From Chloranthus sessilifolius (Eukaryota; Streptophyta; Magnoliopsida; Chloranthales; Chloranthaceae): a DNA stretch of 64,000 bases. Below are positions 1-11,068 of this stretch, in pieces. Position numbers and translations under genes: made by a program. Location of the stretch: positions 43,836,287 to 43,900,286 of the forward strand of contig CM037590.1 of assembly GCA_021018995.1 (NCBI GenBank). Reading direction: 5' to 3'. The stretch's first letter is position 1. Each line of letters starts with the position of its first letter. The notes below the pieces were generated by a model that worked only from the letters and a program-made list of their open reading frames with translations, was not told the origin of the DNA and made no database searches.

Positions 1-61
1 TCAATTCTCGGCAATCTAAGACTTACCAGCGGCGGCCCAGATCAACACATCGACCCCCCTT

Positions 62-232
62 CTATTCTCTCTCTCTCTCTCTCCCTCTTCTTCTTCCTTT
101 CTCTTTCTCTCTGGCTCTCTCCCGCTGGCACTTGGCAGCCAGGGCCTAGGAGCCACACCCCACCATCCTCCTCCTCCTCCTCTTCTTCTTCTTCTTCTTC
201 TTCTTCTTCTTCTTCTTCTCCTCTCTCTCTCT
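62..232. repeat. CT / TCC / TTC microsatellite tract
   Basis: The plus strand is almost pure pyrimidine: a (CT)n run, then (TCC)n passing into (TTC)n and again (CT)n, broken by about 45 bases of ordinary sequence. Such tracts are common in plant 5' leaders. On the minus strand a GTAAGT splice-donor-like word lies at 21-26, so the window edge could hold a leader exon of a gene running off to the left, but no coding sequence supports this. Confidence 0.8.
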
Positions 233-503
233 AAGGCCTAAGCCGTAAGGATTTGGCCCTAATGGTCCTAATTTAAATAAGCATAGCCCTAAATTTCTCT
301 CTATGTTTCGCTTAACTCTCTCTCTTTCTCTCTTAATAATCAATCTGTTTCAATTTTTTTCAGGATTCCCTAGGATTCGTCACTCCACGTGCTTGTTCGG
401 ATTTGTCGGATTCGTCGGTTCGCAAAGTTTGGATTTTTCGGAGCACGCAATTTCGTCCAGTCACGATAGATTGAAGGTAATTTTAAAAAAAAATTTAAGT
501 TTG

Positions 504-1180
504 GGTATGGCGATTCTCACCGGCTTTCGGAATAAGTACCACACAATTTCATGAATGAAAATCATTGACTGGTTTGAATTAGGTGACGTAGATTTTTTTT
601 GTTCCAATCTTCCAATAAACAGATCTTAAGATCACGTCGCGTCTGATAGTCACATGTTGATTCCACATGGCACACGTCCTTAAAAGTGAAGCTCAACTAC
701 TTTACACAAGATCTAGGTCACTTTTGTGGATGTGCGCCATGTGGAATCAACATCCAACCGTCTGATAGGTGCGACATGATCTTAAGATCTTTTTTTTGGA
801 AGATTGGAACAAAAAACAAGGGATAATCAGAAAAACAACCTTGAAATAAGCGTTTTAGCAAAATAACCCCAAACTTAACGCGAAAAAGCGGTGCTTTCAC
901 AATTTTTGGAACTTCAAATATTTGTGAAAACACCGTTTTTTAATTTTCTTTAAAAAATAGTGCTTTCACGGGTTTTTGAAGTTCTGAAAACCGTGGAAGC
1001 ACTATTTTTTTAAAGCGTTTAAGTTCGGGGTTGTTTTGCTAAAACGTTTATTTGTCAAGGTTGTTTTTCTAAAGTGCCCAAAAAACAATCTCCTTCGTCT
1101 GATTCAAATCAGTCAATGGTTATCATCCCTAAAAATTTGTGTGATAACATACTCCAAAAACAGGTGAGAAAAGCTGTACC
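504..1180. mobile_element. Foldback (long inverted-repeat) MITE, family A, copy 1
   Basis: The two halves are imperfect inverted copies of each other. The left outer end (GGTATGGCGATTCTCACC) matches the reverse complement of the right outer end (GGTACAGCTTTTCTCACC). The match continues inward through AAATCATTGACTGGTTTGAA, through TTCCAATCTTCCA / TGGAAGATTGGAA and through a pair of ATGTGGAATCAACAT-like words. The right arm is split by another element. No clear target duplication is visible at the outer ends, so the superfamily is uncertain. A diverged copy of the central part lies near 33.6-33.9 kb. It has no coding capacity. Confidence 0.7.
820..1079. mobile_element. MULE-type MITE inserted in the foldback element
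   Basis: This 260-bp element has long terminal inverted repeats starting GGGATAATCAGAAAAACAAC on the left and GGGCACTTTAGAAAAACAAC when the right end is reverse-complemented. An identical 9-bp sequence, AAAAAACAA, flanks it at 811-819 and 1080-1088. A 9-bp duplication with TIRs starting GGG is the signature of Mutator-like elements. Removing the element plus one duplication restores continuity of the host foldback arm, which confirms the nesting. Internal sequence is itself palindromic and non-coding. Its TIR resembles the outer TIRs near 42.77 and 55.24 kb. Confidence 0.75.
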
Positions 1181-2027
1181 TCTTTTTTATGATAGGAAAT
1201 GATAGAATTTCATTAGTTAAAATCTTTGTGAACAAGTTACAAAATTTCGGTCTGGTGGTGTATGAAATTGGGAAATTTTTATTGGCGTGAAGATGTGGAA
1301 AGCCCTAATTTTTTATATTGAACAATTTTTGAAGGTTTTTGATGCACTCATGGCGATTCCATGTTTATACATTTCTCAAAAATTGACCCTTGAAGAAGTC
1401 AGTTTGCACTCGGCTCCATACCTGATAGCATCTAAGACTTAGAATTACATGTTTAAGGTCAATCTCAAACTTTGAGCATAGGGCTGTAGGCGGTTGGGTC
1501 AATACCCGACCTGCTCACCATAAGTTTATGTGGGTATTGACCTGCTCATCATAAGTATCTGTGAATTTTTTATTGGTGTATGAACATGTGAAATTTATAT
1601 AAGCATAGCCCTACTGTCTTTCAAATTATGATCTATCACTTTGACCGTGTGGATTATCCACATTTTAAATAGTTTGATGGTATACGATCCTTTAAACACC
1701 ATGAGAGTGGGGGTTCCTAGATTTACACATGCACCTCTATTTGATAAAAGTTTTAAAGAATTTCATAATTTAAGATGGGTTGACGACGATGTTGATATGT
1801 GAAGAATGATAGTTTTTTTTTTTTTAGCTGAATGTGAAGAATGATAGTTAAAAGTAGGGTAATTATAAATCCACTCTCTCACTTATATAGGTGAAAAATG
1901 ATAGTTAAAAATAGGGTAATTGACTTGAATAGTTGGCTCTTTGGGGCTTACATTTTGAGGCCATTTTACACTTTTCGTTGACGGCTTTACTAAAGTGTAG
2001 TTAATGAAGTGCCACCAAAAATCCATA
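1181..2027. other. Non-coding stretch, nothing recognised
   Basis: AT-rich sequence with short poly-T runs and a partly repeated phrase (GAAGAATGATAGTT and related words near 1800-1910). I see no open frame with codon-like structure, RNA gene or clear transposon end. Confidence 0.5.
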
Positions 2028-2058
2028 ATTTTTTTTTTATAAGAAAAGGTTAAATTCA

Positions 2059-2466
2059 TTATGCCAAATCAACAATGATAATAGGTACAATTTGAAGAGG
2101 AACTTCCTCTATCCATGACAACATATCAATGAGAGCGAGACCCATTTTTGCTAGACTATCAGCCGCTTTGTTTGCATCTCTTTTCACATAATTGCATGAG
2201 AAAGAACGGAAATTTTGCAATTCCATTTGAATGAGCTTCACAAAGTCTCCAAGCAAAGAATCATTATCGGTCTGATCCATGATATCAGAGATGACAGAAC
2301 TTGCGTCCCCTTCCAAGATTATTCTCCTAAACCCATTTTCATTTGCCCACTTAACGCCTTTGTAAGTCACCAATAATTCCCCACGCTCTGCACTAATCAC
2401 ATTTTCAACACATTTTGTCATGGCCGCCATTGGATTGCCCAAGTGGTCTCTGATGATGGCTCCCAA
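2059..2466 (-). pseudogene. RNase H domain of the LINE relic
   Basis: An uninterrupted stretch of 135 codons encodes an RNase H (RVT_3 type) domain: GAIIRDHLGNP near its start, SAERGELLVTYKGVKWA, an ILEGDASSVI strand with the conserved acidic residue, and VKRDANKAADSLAKMG, carrying the late D-x-x-A-D motif, near the end. The preceding strand that should carry the first catalytic Asp (KLNVDG in relatives) reads KLNVMVHG and lies in another frame. It is therefore probably a surviving piece rather than a working enzyme. It could alternatively be a host RNase H-like gene, but the zf-RVT-type sequence upstream argues for a LINE. Confidence 0.75.
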
Positions 2467-3295
2467 ACCTGCTTTCTTGGTGTGCTTGTGCCATGCACCA
2501 TAACATTGAGTTTATAGATTCCTTCAACTGGTGGTTGCCATTTGATGACCTGAGTTTGTTGTGTCACAATTAAGCTTTGATCAATGCAGTTGTTGGCTTC
2601 CACAAATTAATGAAGATAGTCTTCAGCGACAGAGGTCGTGGCTATTGGATCCCCAATTTTGCTGCCATGAATAGTTTTGTTACGGTGGTTCCAAATGGCC
2701 CATGCTACAGCCCTGTGCACAGTGTGTTCTCCCACTTAGAGGGCTAGCAAACCACACTCGAGCAGCCCACTCACAATCCTTCAAACCATGCATCAAGTCT
2801 TTGACATCAGCCCCACCCATCTCATTTAGATAGATTTATGAGCCGAGTTTTGTTTTAACCGAAAGGATATTCTTCATAGCCCGCCAAGAAAAAATTTTGA
2901 TTTTGTTTGGCATAGGGCTTTGCTAGATCTCTTTCAATACTCTACTATTACGGTTAGTACTAGAATCACCATTAGCTGAATGCGTTTGAACTTCATGAAT
3001 CATAGCGTGGTAAGCACTCCGAATCATGAATCTTCCTTTTGCATTATGAGCCCACACTAGACGGTCTTATGTAGCCACCGGTGTGAGGGGAATAGCACAG
3101 ATGGCTTCAACATTTTCAGTCATAAAACTATTCTACAGGATCTCCATATTCCAAGTTCTTTCCTGGTGATTAATAAGTTGGGTCACTATTTGAATATCTC
3201 CATTTTTGTTTGGAGTGATAATTTTAAAGGTTGACGGATGGGGTATCCAACGGTTCTTCCACACATTAATGTGTGAGGGGAATAGCGGAGATGAC

Positions 3296-3442
3296 CAAGG
3301 ATCAAAATTTCGGGTATCATTTCGGTTTCGGAGGGGACCAAAATCGAAATTTCGGCCAAAAATTTGAATTTCAGCCGAACATTTCAATCCCATACAAAAA
3401 TGACCGAAATTTCGGTCATTTCGGCTGAAATTTTGATCCTTG
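3296..3442. mobile_element. hAT-type MITE inside the LINE relic
   Basis: This is a 147-bp element with terminal inverted repeats CAAGGATCAAAATTTC at both ends and a palindromic interior rich in CCGAAATTTCGG. The 8-bp sequence GAGATGAC is repeated exactly at 3288-3295 and 3443-3450. Eight-base duplications with C/TA-G-type ends fit the hAT superfamily. It inserted after the LINE had been deposited. Confidence 0.8.
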
Positions 3443-3496
3443 GAGATGACTTTAACATCTTTAGTCATTGTAAACAATAAATTTGCATAGGATATA

Positions 3497-5726
3497 AATC
3501 TAATACTGTGACGACCCTACTTTTCCAATCCCTAAGGTATAGGAAAGGCCGGTTCATCAACTTATTGATTTCTCAATAAGCCGTAACAAACAGAAGCCGG
3601 CAACATAAACAAAAGTCTAAAGACAGAGGCAACATTGTTAATCCAAAAACAAAAGCTTCATATAACAAAATTAGATATATCACTGTGAGGAACCAAAAAG
3701 AACCACCGGTGATGGCCAATCCGATCACCTAAAATAGAGGTTCACCATAATGGTTCCTCAAGTGATATCAAAATTACAAAAATAATAGCCTAAGGCTCAA
3801 CATTCCAAAATAATATCCAGACAAAATACCAAAATATAGAATCTAAGATCACGGGAAGAACTCCTCAGCTGGTATGTCCAAATCCTCCTCGGGAATATAA
3901 TCGGAGTCCTCCGGATACTCTGACCCAAGGTCAGTCTCAGCACCTGTGACGTATAGTCGAGGGTGAGCTAACAGCCAAGCTCAATAGAGGAAGACAGATC
4001 TATTTGCATTTCTTTATAAGTAAAGGTTTTCAAAAGACGGAATCGGATCAAATATGGTTTTTCAATGATGCTTTTCATGTTGAATCTCCAGTTCTAATCC
4101 TGAGTCAAAACTGATAATATAATCTAAAGTGTTCAAAATGTTCTGATTTAGCATGCTTCTTTTCTTAAATTTATAACTTAATTTTATCTCCCAAATTTCC
4201 TATAGCATGAGAGCAGACTACGTGACCGATGGGAAGACCCTACTGACCATCGTCGTTCATGAACCCATTTCGAAAATGCAACAAGCCCCTACGCTATGAG
4301 GGAAACTTGCGCCAAAGTTTTACCGTCAACACGGTTGGTAGAATCTAGGGCATCGTACTTATGAACCCAAAATCAAATGCAAAGGCTAACACATATCCAA
4401 GCTTATTATTCATATCATATACTGATTTTTCAAAGTTCTGATTCGAAGTTCTGATTCAAAATTTACTGAGGTTCTAATTCAAAATTTAGCTGAGGTTCTG
4501 ATTTCCAAGGATTCTTATTTATGACAAGGTTTACAAATTTTCGGATTGTGTCATATGTTCAAAGTTTTAATTACACTGTGCCTTGAAATTTCCAAATTTT
4601 ATGCTTCTAAAAGAAATGGTCTATAACGGTTATGCTTATAAATTCATGCAAATGATAATTAGGATTCCCCTACCTTAACCAAGAAATTTCAAAGGTATGA
4701 ACAAGCCTCTTCCAAGGACTCCCAATTGTCAAAACCTACATATATTAACACTCTCTGTGTTAATATAGAACCTACAATTCAACCCAAAAGCTCACAAAAT
4801 AAAAATCCAACCAAACCTTAAAAAGCCAAAAGCTGGACAGAATTCGACCATCGAATTCAAATTCGTTGGTCGAATTTGAGATTGGATGGTCGATTTTAAA
4901 TATGACCATCGAATTTCAATTCTATTCGTGCCAAAATTTTCATTTCGACTATCGATTTCCAATTTCGACAGTCGATTTTCAAATCGACAGTCGAATTCTC
5001 CAGGCTCTGTGGCTGTTAACTCAACATGCCCGGATTCTTTTTCTTCATTTCCAAACACAGCCTTAGATCTCCTTTAAACATACCATAAACTATTCTAAAC
5101 CTAAATTGAATTCAAAAGATAAAAGGATGTTTAAAGGTCTACCTCTTGTAGTTTAATTCATTGCTTCCGCTACACCGATTCAATGTCCGGAACAATTCTC
5201 CAAGCTCAAAGGTTTAGATCATCAAATCAGTCCATCAAAGCGTTAACTCAACATGATCACACTGATTTTCTCACTCTCCACATCACTCTTCTCTTTCAAT
5301 AATTCAAGCAGATCGAATTGAAGCACTAACCTAATCAATGGTTGAGATGGAGAGAGAACTTTAAACTCTCAAGATCTAGGATCAACAAGGAGGCAAGGCC
5401 TAGAGCGATTTCCAACGAGAGGGAGAAGCTAACTTCTTTTGCACTCTCTCTTCTTATAAGATAAAACAATTCTTAACAAAAATCTAGATATTTTTGTTTA
5501 CAACTTATCCTTTAAATTTGCAAAATATTTCATGTTGAACACATACACCTATCCTAGTGTGTAAGTTATCGTTTTCATGACTTACACACATCTATTGATA
5601 ATACTATTTTTACCATCATTCTCATCAAATACAAAGCTAACCAAAAGTTTAACAAAACCCGTAAAATTTTCCGGACACGCTTGTCGAGGTAAATGAAATT
5701 AGGTCAAAATATAGCGGATATTACAA
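3497..5726. other. Unassigned repeat-like region, no gene
   Basis: No convincing host coding exon is visible. On the minus strand a short acidic frame (ending in DYIPEEDLDIPAEEFF) follows TAGCTCACCCTCG and CACAGGTGCTGAG. This arrangement resembles the region at 33.0-33.2 kb (GCAACTCACTGAG, then ACAGGTGAAG, then an acidic stretch). That suggests two decayed copies of one non-autonomous retroelement class, but I cannot place ends or LTRs. The stretch before the N gap is AT-rich. Confidence 0.3.
4845..4998. repeat. Cluster of GAC-(C/A)(A/G)-TCGAATT motifs
   Basis: About seven diverged copies of a 10-14-base word (GACCATCGAATT, GGTCGAATTTGA, GGTCGATTTTAA, GACTATCGATTT, GACAGTCGATTT, GACAGTCGAATT) lie in alternating orientation within 150 bases. 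It looks like the TCGAT palindrome clusters inside LTRs at 9.9, 43.8 and 53.5 kb, though the exact words differ. Confidence 0.6.
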
Positions 5727-5826
5727 NNNNNNNNNNNNNNNNNNNNNNNNNNNNNNNNNNNNNNNNNNNNNNNNNNNNNNNNNNNNNNNNNNNNNNNNNN
5801 NNNNNNNNNNNNNNNNNNNNNNNNNN
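5727..5826. other. Assembly gap (100 N)
   Basis: Exactly 100 N bases, the conventional size for a gap of unknown length. The expected second LTR of the copia element to its right may lie in the missing sequence. Confidence 0.99.
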
Positions 5827-7301
5827 ATTCATTTAACCACAAACCAATGCTCTCTTCCCGGATTAGACATATACTTGCAATCCACACTCAATGGTTGTGC
5901 TAAATCTGGTCGTGCACTCACCATGGCATACATCAAACTCCCAACAGCATTTGCATACGGAATATTTTTTATGTATTCCCTTTCTGCATGTGTGGACGAA
6001 CTCATCTTCTTTGTGAGTTTGAAATGTTATGCTAAAGGAGTTTATACCGATTTAGCATCACTCATGTTATACTTCTCAAGGAGATTTTGAATAAAAGTTC
6101 TTTGAGTTAGCCAAAGCCTTTTATTTTCAAGATCTATCGTGATTTTCATACTTAGGTTCTTATTTGCGAAACCAAGATCCTTCATCTCAAATTTTTAGCT
6201 CAATGATCGTTTCAGTTTGTTGATTTCAACCTTGCTTTCTGTTACTATCAGCATATCATTTCCATAGAGAATTAGGAAGATTCTCTCCCCTTACAATACT
6301 CTTTTCGGTAGACACAACAATCATAGTGTCCCCTGTGATACCTTATGCTCAACATATATGAATCAAACTTCTTATACCACTGCCAGGGTGCCTGTTTGAG
6401 ACCATATAAAGATTTCTTCAATCTGCAGACGAGCGATTTTGACCCTTCTGCTTCGAATCCTTCTTGTTGTCTCATATAAATCTCTTCCTAAAGATCTCCA
6501 TGGAGGAAAGCTGTTTTCACATCTATTTGTTCTAGTTCTAGATCTTTCTGAGCAGTGACGACCACCAACGTGCGAATCGATGTGTGTTTCGCAATCGAAG
6601 GGAATATCTCATTGTAATCGATACCCTCTTTCTGAGAGAGCCCCTTTGTAACTAGCCTTGCTTTGAATTTTGGAGTTTGTCTCTTATCACATTCTTTCTT
6701 TCGAAATACCCATTTACAACCGATGACCCTCTTCCCTTTAGAAAATTTCATGAGATCTCAAGTTTCATTTTTCAAAAGTGACTGTCATTCTTTTTCCATA
6801 GCTAACTGTCACTCTGCTGCATCTGTATCCACCCGAGCTTATAGAACTGTGCTTGGTTCCCATTCTCTGTGATAAGTGGAAGTGTTAAAGAAATCATATC
6901 TTTAAACTTTTTAGGACGTTTCTTTGTCTTTTCTGACCTTCTTAATGTAGCTTGAACCGGAGCCGACACCTAAGACTGCAAGTCTTGAGAAACTGTGCCA
7001 TCATACTCTATCTCAGTGTCTTCATTATTTTTCTCAACTTGCTCATGCATTCCAACATCAACTTGTACCTGTGGTTCACCAGATAACTGAGGTTTACCTT
7101 TCGCCTTTTTCATCGGAAACTCATCTTCATTGAAATTAACATCTCTTTCAACTATCACTTTGTAAGACTGTATATCTCACAAAGGATAACCTTTTATTCC
7201 TTCGCCATAACTAATCAAAACACTTTTTGAATTTTGGATCCAACTTGGATCATTCACTTCCCTGAAGTAATGCATACGCGACACATTCAAACACCCTCAA
7301 G

Positions 7302-7531
7302 CAGGGGCGTAGCCAGGAATTTTTGTCAGTGGGGGCTACAAATGATAAAAAAATTATACTTAATAAAAACTTTAGAATTAAATGGGGACTTGAGCCGATT
7401 TGGGGGCTTCTACATGATAGATTTGGGGGCTTATGTACAAACAAAGGGTGTATAAGAACCACACTTAATAGAAATTCTAGAGTTAAATGGGGGCTTGAGC
7501 CCCCACACCCTTCTATGTGGCTACGCCAGTG
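7302..7531. mobile_element. hAT-type MITE inside copia-1
   Basis: This 230-bp element has termini CAGGGGCGTAGCCAGG and, reverse-complemented from the right, CACTGGCGTAGCCACA. An exact 8-bp repeat, CCCTCAAG, flanks it at 7294-7301 and 7532-7539. The CAGGGGCGTAGCCA terminus is a recurrent hAT-family end in many eukaryotes. It contains two internal direct copies of a GGGGGCTTGAGC / GGGGACTTGAGC phrase. No coding capacity. It landed after copia-1. Confidence 0.85.
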
Positions 7532-9512
7532 CCCTCAAGTGAGATTAACTTCCGTATCTTCCATACCAAACCTCATCTGCAGTTTTTAAGTTCAATGTTG
7601 CTGATGGTGACCGGTTGCCAACTAACATGCTATGCTCACTGCCTCTGCCCAGAACTAATGACTCAAGTCGAAATGATTCAACATACACCGCACTTTTTTC
7701 CAATAATGTTTTATTCATCCTCTCGACTACGCTATTTTGTTGAGGAATTACAGGAACTGTTAAGTGTCTAACAATCCCTTGATTTTCACAGTAAGCCTTG
7801 AAAGCTGATGACAAATATTCTCCACCATTATCTGATCTGAGAACCTTTACCTTTCTGTCAGTTTATTTTTCAATCATACTCTGTCACTGCTTGAATTTCT
7901 GAAACACATCCGACTTATTCTTGATCGGATACACCCAAACTTTTCTGGAATAATCATCTATGAATGACACAAAGTAGTTAGCTCCACCTACTGAAGTGAC
8001 TTTAACCGGTCCCCATACATCTAACTGTATGTAATCAATCAGTCCCTTCGAAATATGTTTTCCTATGGAGAAACTTTCTTTTACTTCTCAAAGATGTAAT
8101 CTTCACAAAATTTCAGTTATAAGTTTGAATATCATAAATCACCTTATTCTTTATGAGCTCTATTAGCCGACGTTCACTCATGTGACCAAGCCTCTTGTGC
8201 CACAAATCTTAGAGATCCTTGGAATCTTTCATAGCCGCAACATCACTGCCGCTGATTGTGTCGCCTACTAGAATGTAAAGATTCTCTATCTTCTCACCTT
8301 TCATCAAGGTCATAGCACCTCGTGCAACCTTTAGTTTTTCGGATTCTAGAATGACTCAACATCCTACCTCATGCAATGCCTCCAACAAGATCAGATTTTT
8401 CTTCAGATCAGACACATGCCTAACATCAGTAAGAGTGCGAACACAACAATCAAACATCTTTACCAGTGATAGAACCAATACCCACTGCTTCACAAACACT
8501 GTCATTATCCATCAAAATCGTCCCACCATTGACTACCTTGTACTAGTCAAACCATTTCCTGTATGGACACATGTGATGCGATGCTCCTGAATCTATGATC
8601 CATCTACCATCAACCTGACTGGAGCCTAATAGTGGACATAGTAAATCTTCACCAAAATCTAACTTAGCAACACTAGCCTGTTGCGAAGTCCCTTCATCGC
8701 TCTTATCTTTATTCAATCTCTGCTTACAATATTTGCGAATATGTCCAAATTGTTTACAAAAGTAACATATAATATCCTTTCTGTCACCCTTGGATTTGGA
8801 TATGTTATTTCCTCTCGTTGATTTATTATCTCCTCTGGATTTATCTCTTTTGCGATCATGATTTTGACCCCTTTCGCTAAAGAGACTAGTCCATTCAGAA
8901 TTAGATTCAGGCTGTTTTCTAAATTCATATGAAAGAAGTGCAACAGTCACTTCTTCGACGGCTATGGTATCATTACCATAAATCAATGTGGTAACAAGAT
9001 GCTCATAAGATGCAAGCAATGAGGTGAGCAAAAAAGTGCAAGATCTTCTTCAAGTTTCACCTCAATGCTCAATAATTCACTGACTATTTTATTAAACGAA
9101 TTCAAATGATCATGAATACGTATATCAATCTTCATAGGAAGTGTGTAGAGTTGTTTCTTCATGAGGAGCCTGTTTGGCAACAACTTTGTCATATAGAGAG
9201 ATTCCATCTTCTTCCACAGATCCACGATTGTCTTTTTGTGAAGAACGTTGTAAAGAACTTCATCGGACAAGCACAATCGGATAGTACTTACGGCTCTCTT
9301 ATCAAGAGAGATCCACTCTTCATCAGACGACCATGCCTTCTTCCCTATCTCCTTCTCAAGTAGAACATCATCAATGTCTTGTTGGACAAGGAGATCTGTG
9401 ACCTTGACTTGTCATAAAGGGAAGTTATTCTTCCTTGAAAACTTCTCTACCTTGAATCGTGCATTTGAGACCTTCATCGCCTTTGTAGCATAAACCTCGC
9501 TCTGATACCACT

Positions 9513-10137
9513 TGTTAGGAATTCAAGACACCGAACTCCCTATCGCGGTGAATACGGCAAAATAAGAAGACGCAAAAGCAATCACACACAACATAAAGGA
9601 ATTTACGTGGTTCACCCAGTCTAGGGCTACGTCGACAGAGTATCAATTAAGATCTGACACAATCTTCAACAACCAACATACTGAATAAACAAGGACGTAG
9701 TAATGATTCCAAGACAAGAACAACTTCAATTGGATACTTCGGTCCCCAGGCTTTTCTTCAATACCTTGCCTATCAAAGTATTCACTTGCCTTTACTTTGT
9801 AGAAAAATTGTTTTGGAACCCTAGAAAAACCTTCTATTCCAATTTGCATTAGGAAACATTGACCAAAACTTCTCTAATTAGCCAAAAACTCCAAATTCGC
9901 AGAACTTGTCCCAGAATCGATCAATCGATTTCACAACTCGATCGATCGATTTCAACCCAAGAGTTATCAAATAATTTATGCTCAGACTCGATCGATTGAC
10001 TTCAGCCCGAGAGCAGTCAATTAATTTTCGTCCAGAATCGATCGATCGCTTCCAACATCGATCGATAGATAGATTTCAACCCGAGACCACTCTTCAAAGT
10101 GTTTCAATATACGCATTGGGATTAAACCTAACCAACA
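9513..10137 (-). repeat. LTR of copia-1
   Basis: This 625-bp LTR is bounded by TGTTGGTTAGG and CCTAACA in the minus-strand reading, so both ends have the TG...CA form. The tRNA-Met primer-binding site follows at once. The stretch 9905-10080 holds a dense cluster of ATCGATCGAT-type palindromes. Only this one LTR is visible in the window. Confidence 0.8.
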
Positions 10138-11068
10138 AATAATGAGTTTTTAGTGCTCGAATAATCTCAGCGTCATATGGTTGAATCTTTGATGTTGTAT
10201 TAGGAGTCAAGAAAAATAGTGCAACATTCCTCAAGCCTTCAATAACCTTTGGATGGGCTAGGCAATTGTCCACTAGAAGGAGAACCTTTCTACCATTCAT
10301 TCTCTTGTCAAACCAACAAACAAATTCTTGAAAAAGTACACCAGTCATCCATGCTCTCTTGTTTTCTCGATAATGACAACTAAGATTGCTTATGTTCACA
10401 TTTTTAAAACATCTAGGATTAGCGTACTTACCAATAACCCAAAGAGGCACTTTGTCTGAACCATCGCCATTGCAACAAACCACAATAGTAACTTTCTCAT
10501 TCCAATTGCTTCGTAGCAAGCGAATGATTTGCTTTCAACCGATAAAATAACCTTATTTATCGATATTGTAGATATCCTTCCAATGAAATTGTTCTAGTTT
10601 AGCTCATATTCCCGGTAAAGCATTTGTAATGTTCTCCATGACAAGTGAACCACTTTCACCAAACTGTCAGTAAGACTTAATTTCATGTCTTGCCTTGAAC
10701 CGATCTAGCCAACCACTTGAGAAGTTAAATTATGGAATAGTTTCACCATACATTTTCTGGAAAAACTCTTTTGCTTGGGTCTGGATCATTTCTCCTGTCA
10801 TATTCACTTTCTATTGATATTGGAGAAACCACTCATACAATACTTTTCCTAACTTTGGATATTTTGTTGATTTGTGCCTCTTAACATTGCTATTTTTCAT
10901 CTCATTTGACAAATATTCCGCTGACCATTTAAGAGCGTTTGATATTGTTGATTGGTTGATGGAGATATGAAATTTTTGTTGAAACCATTGTTGCAAATCG
11001 TTTTTACTAGATGAGGGATGCTCATTTTTATACTCTCACAATGCTCTCCTCATCTCATCAGTCATTGT
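10138..11068 (-). pseudogene. Pogo-like (Tc1/mariner superfamily) transposase, degenerate
   Basis: The minus strand encodes a CENP-B/Tigger-type transposase. Near the N terminus MTDEMRRAL is followed by a helix-turn-helix region (QQWFQQKFHISINQSTISNA). A second CENP-B-type region (EMIQTQAKEFFQKM) follows, then a DDE_1 catalytic region with GDGSDKVPLWVIGK, the strand VLLLVDNCLAHP carrying the second catalytic Asp, and LTPNTTSKIQPYDAEIIRALK. Several in-frame stops break the first half, while the last 130 codons are open. The reading stops abruptly at the edge of the copia-1 LTR, just after RALKTHY, so the C terminus was separated by that insertion. Such proteins act in the nucleus and target TA dinucleotides; I did not find the element's own termini. 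Confidence 0.8.

Larger units (their letters stand above)
2028..3480 (-). mobile_element. 5'-truncated L1-type LINE, C-terminal part with RNase H
   Basis: Read on the minus strand this is the 3' end of a plant L1-type LINE. In order it shows a VWKNRWIPHPS-type segment downstream of the reverse transcriptase, a WAHNAKGRFMIRSAYHA segment, a zf-RVT-like region, an AIWNHRNKTIHG segment, an RNase H domain and an A-rich tail (poly-T on the plus strand at about 2029-2038). The endonuclease and reverse transcriptase are absent, as expected from 5' truncation during target-primed integration. Several in-frame stops and a frame change just before the RNase H domain show it is dead. A hAT-type MITE interrupts its 5' part. 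Confidence 0.8.
5827..10137 (-). mobile_element. Broken Ty1/copia retrotransposon (copia-1)
   Basis: Read on the minus strand the parts come in copia order. There is one LTR, then a primer-binding site complementary to initiator tRNA-Met (TGGTATCAGAGC, plus-strand 9499-9510). Next come gag with a UBN2-like region and a CCHC knuckle (CYFCKQFGHIRKYC), protease (WIIDSGASHHMC), integrase (VIPQQNSVVERMN), reverse transcriptase (GCKWVFRKK and LEQIDVKTAFLHGDL) and the start of RNase H next to the gap. Integrase before reverse transcriptase is diagnostic of Ty1/copia. It is a fossil with many breaks (clearly more than ten). It carries a hAT MITE and itself sits in a pogo-like transposase gene. Confidence 0.9.

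Noticed and set aside
146-343. Lys/Arg-rich minus-strand frame
   Set aside because: It is only the reading of the CTT/CCT microsatellite; no protein-like composition.
5699-5887. Open frame spanning the N gap
   Set aside because: It exists only because N codons are not read as stops.
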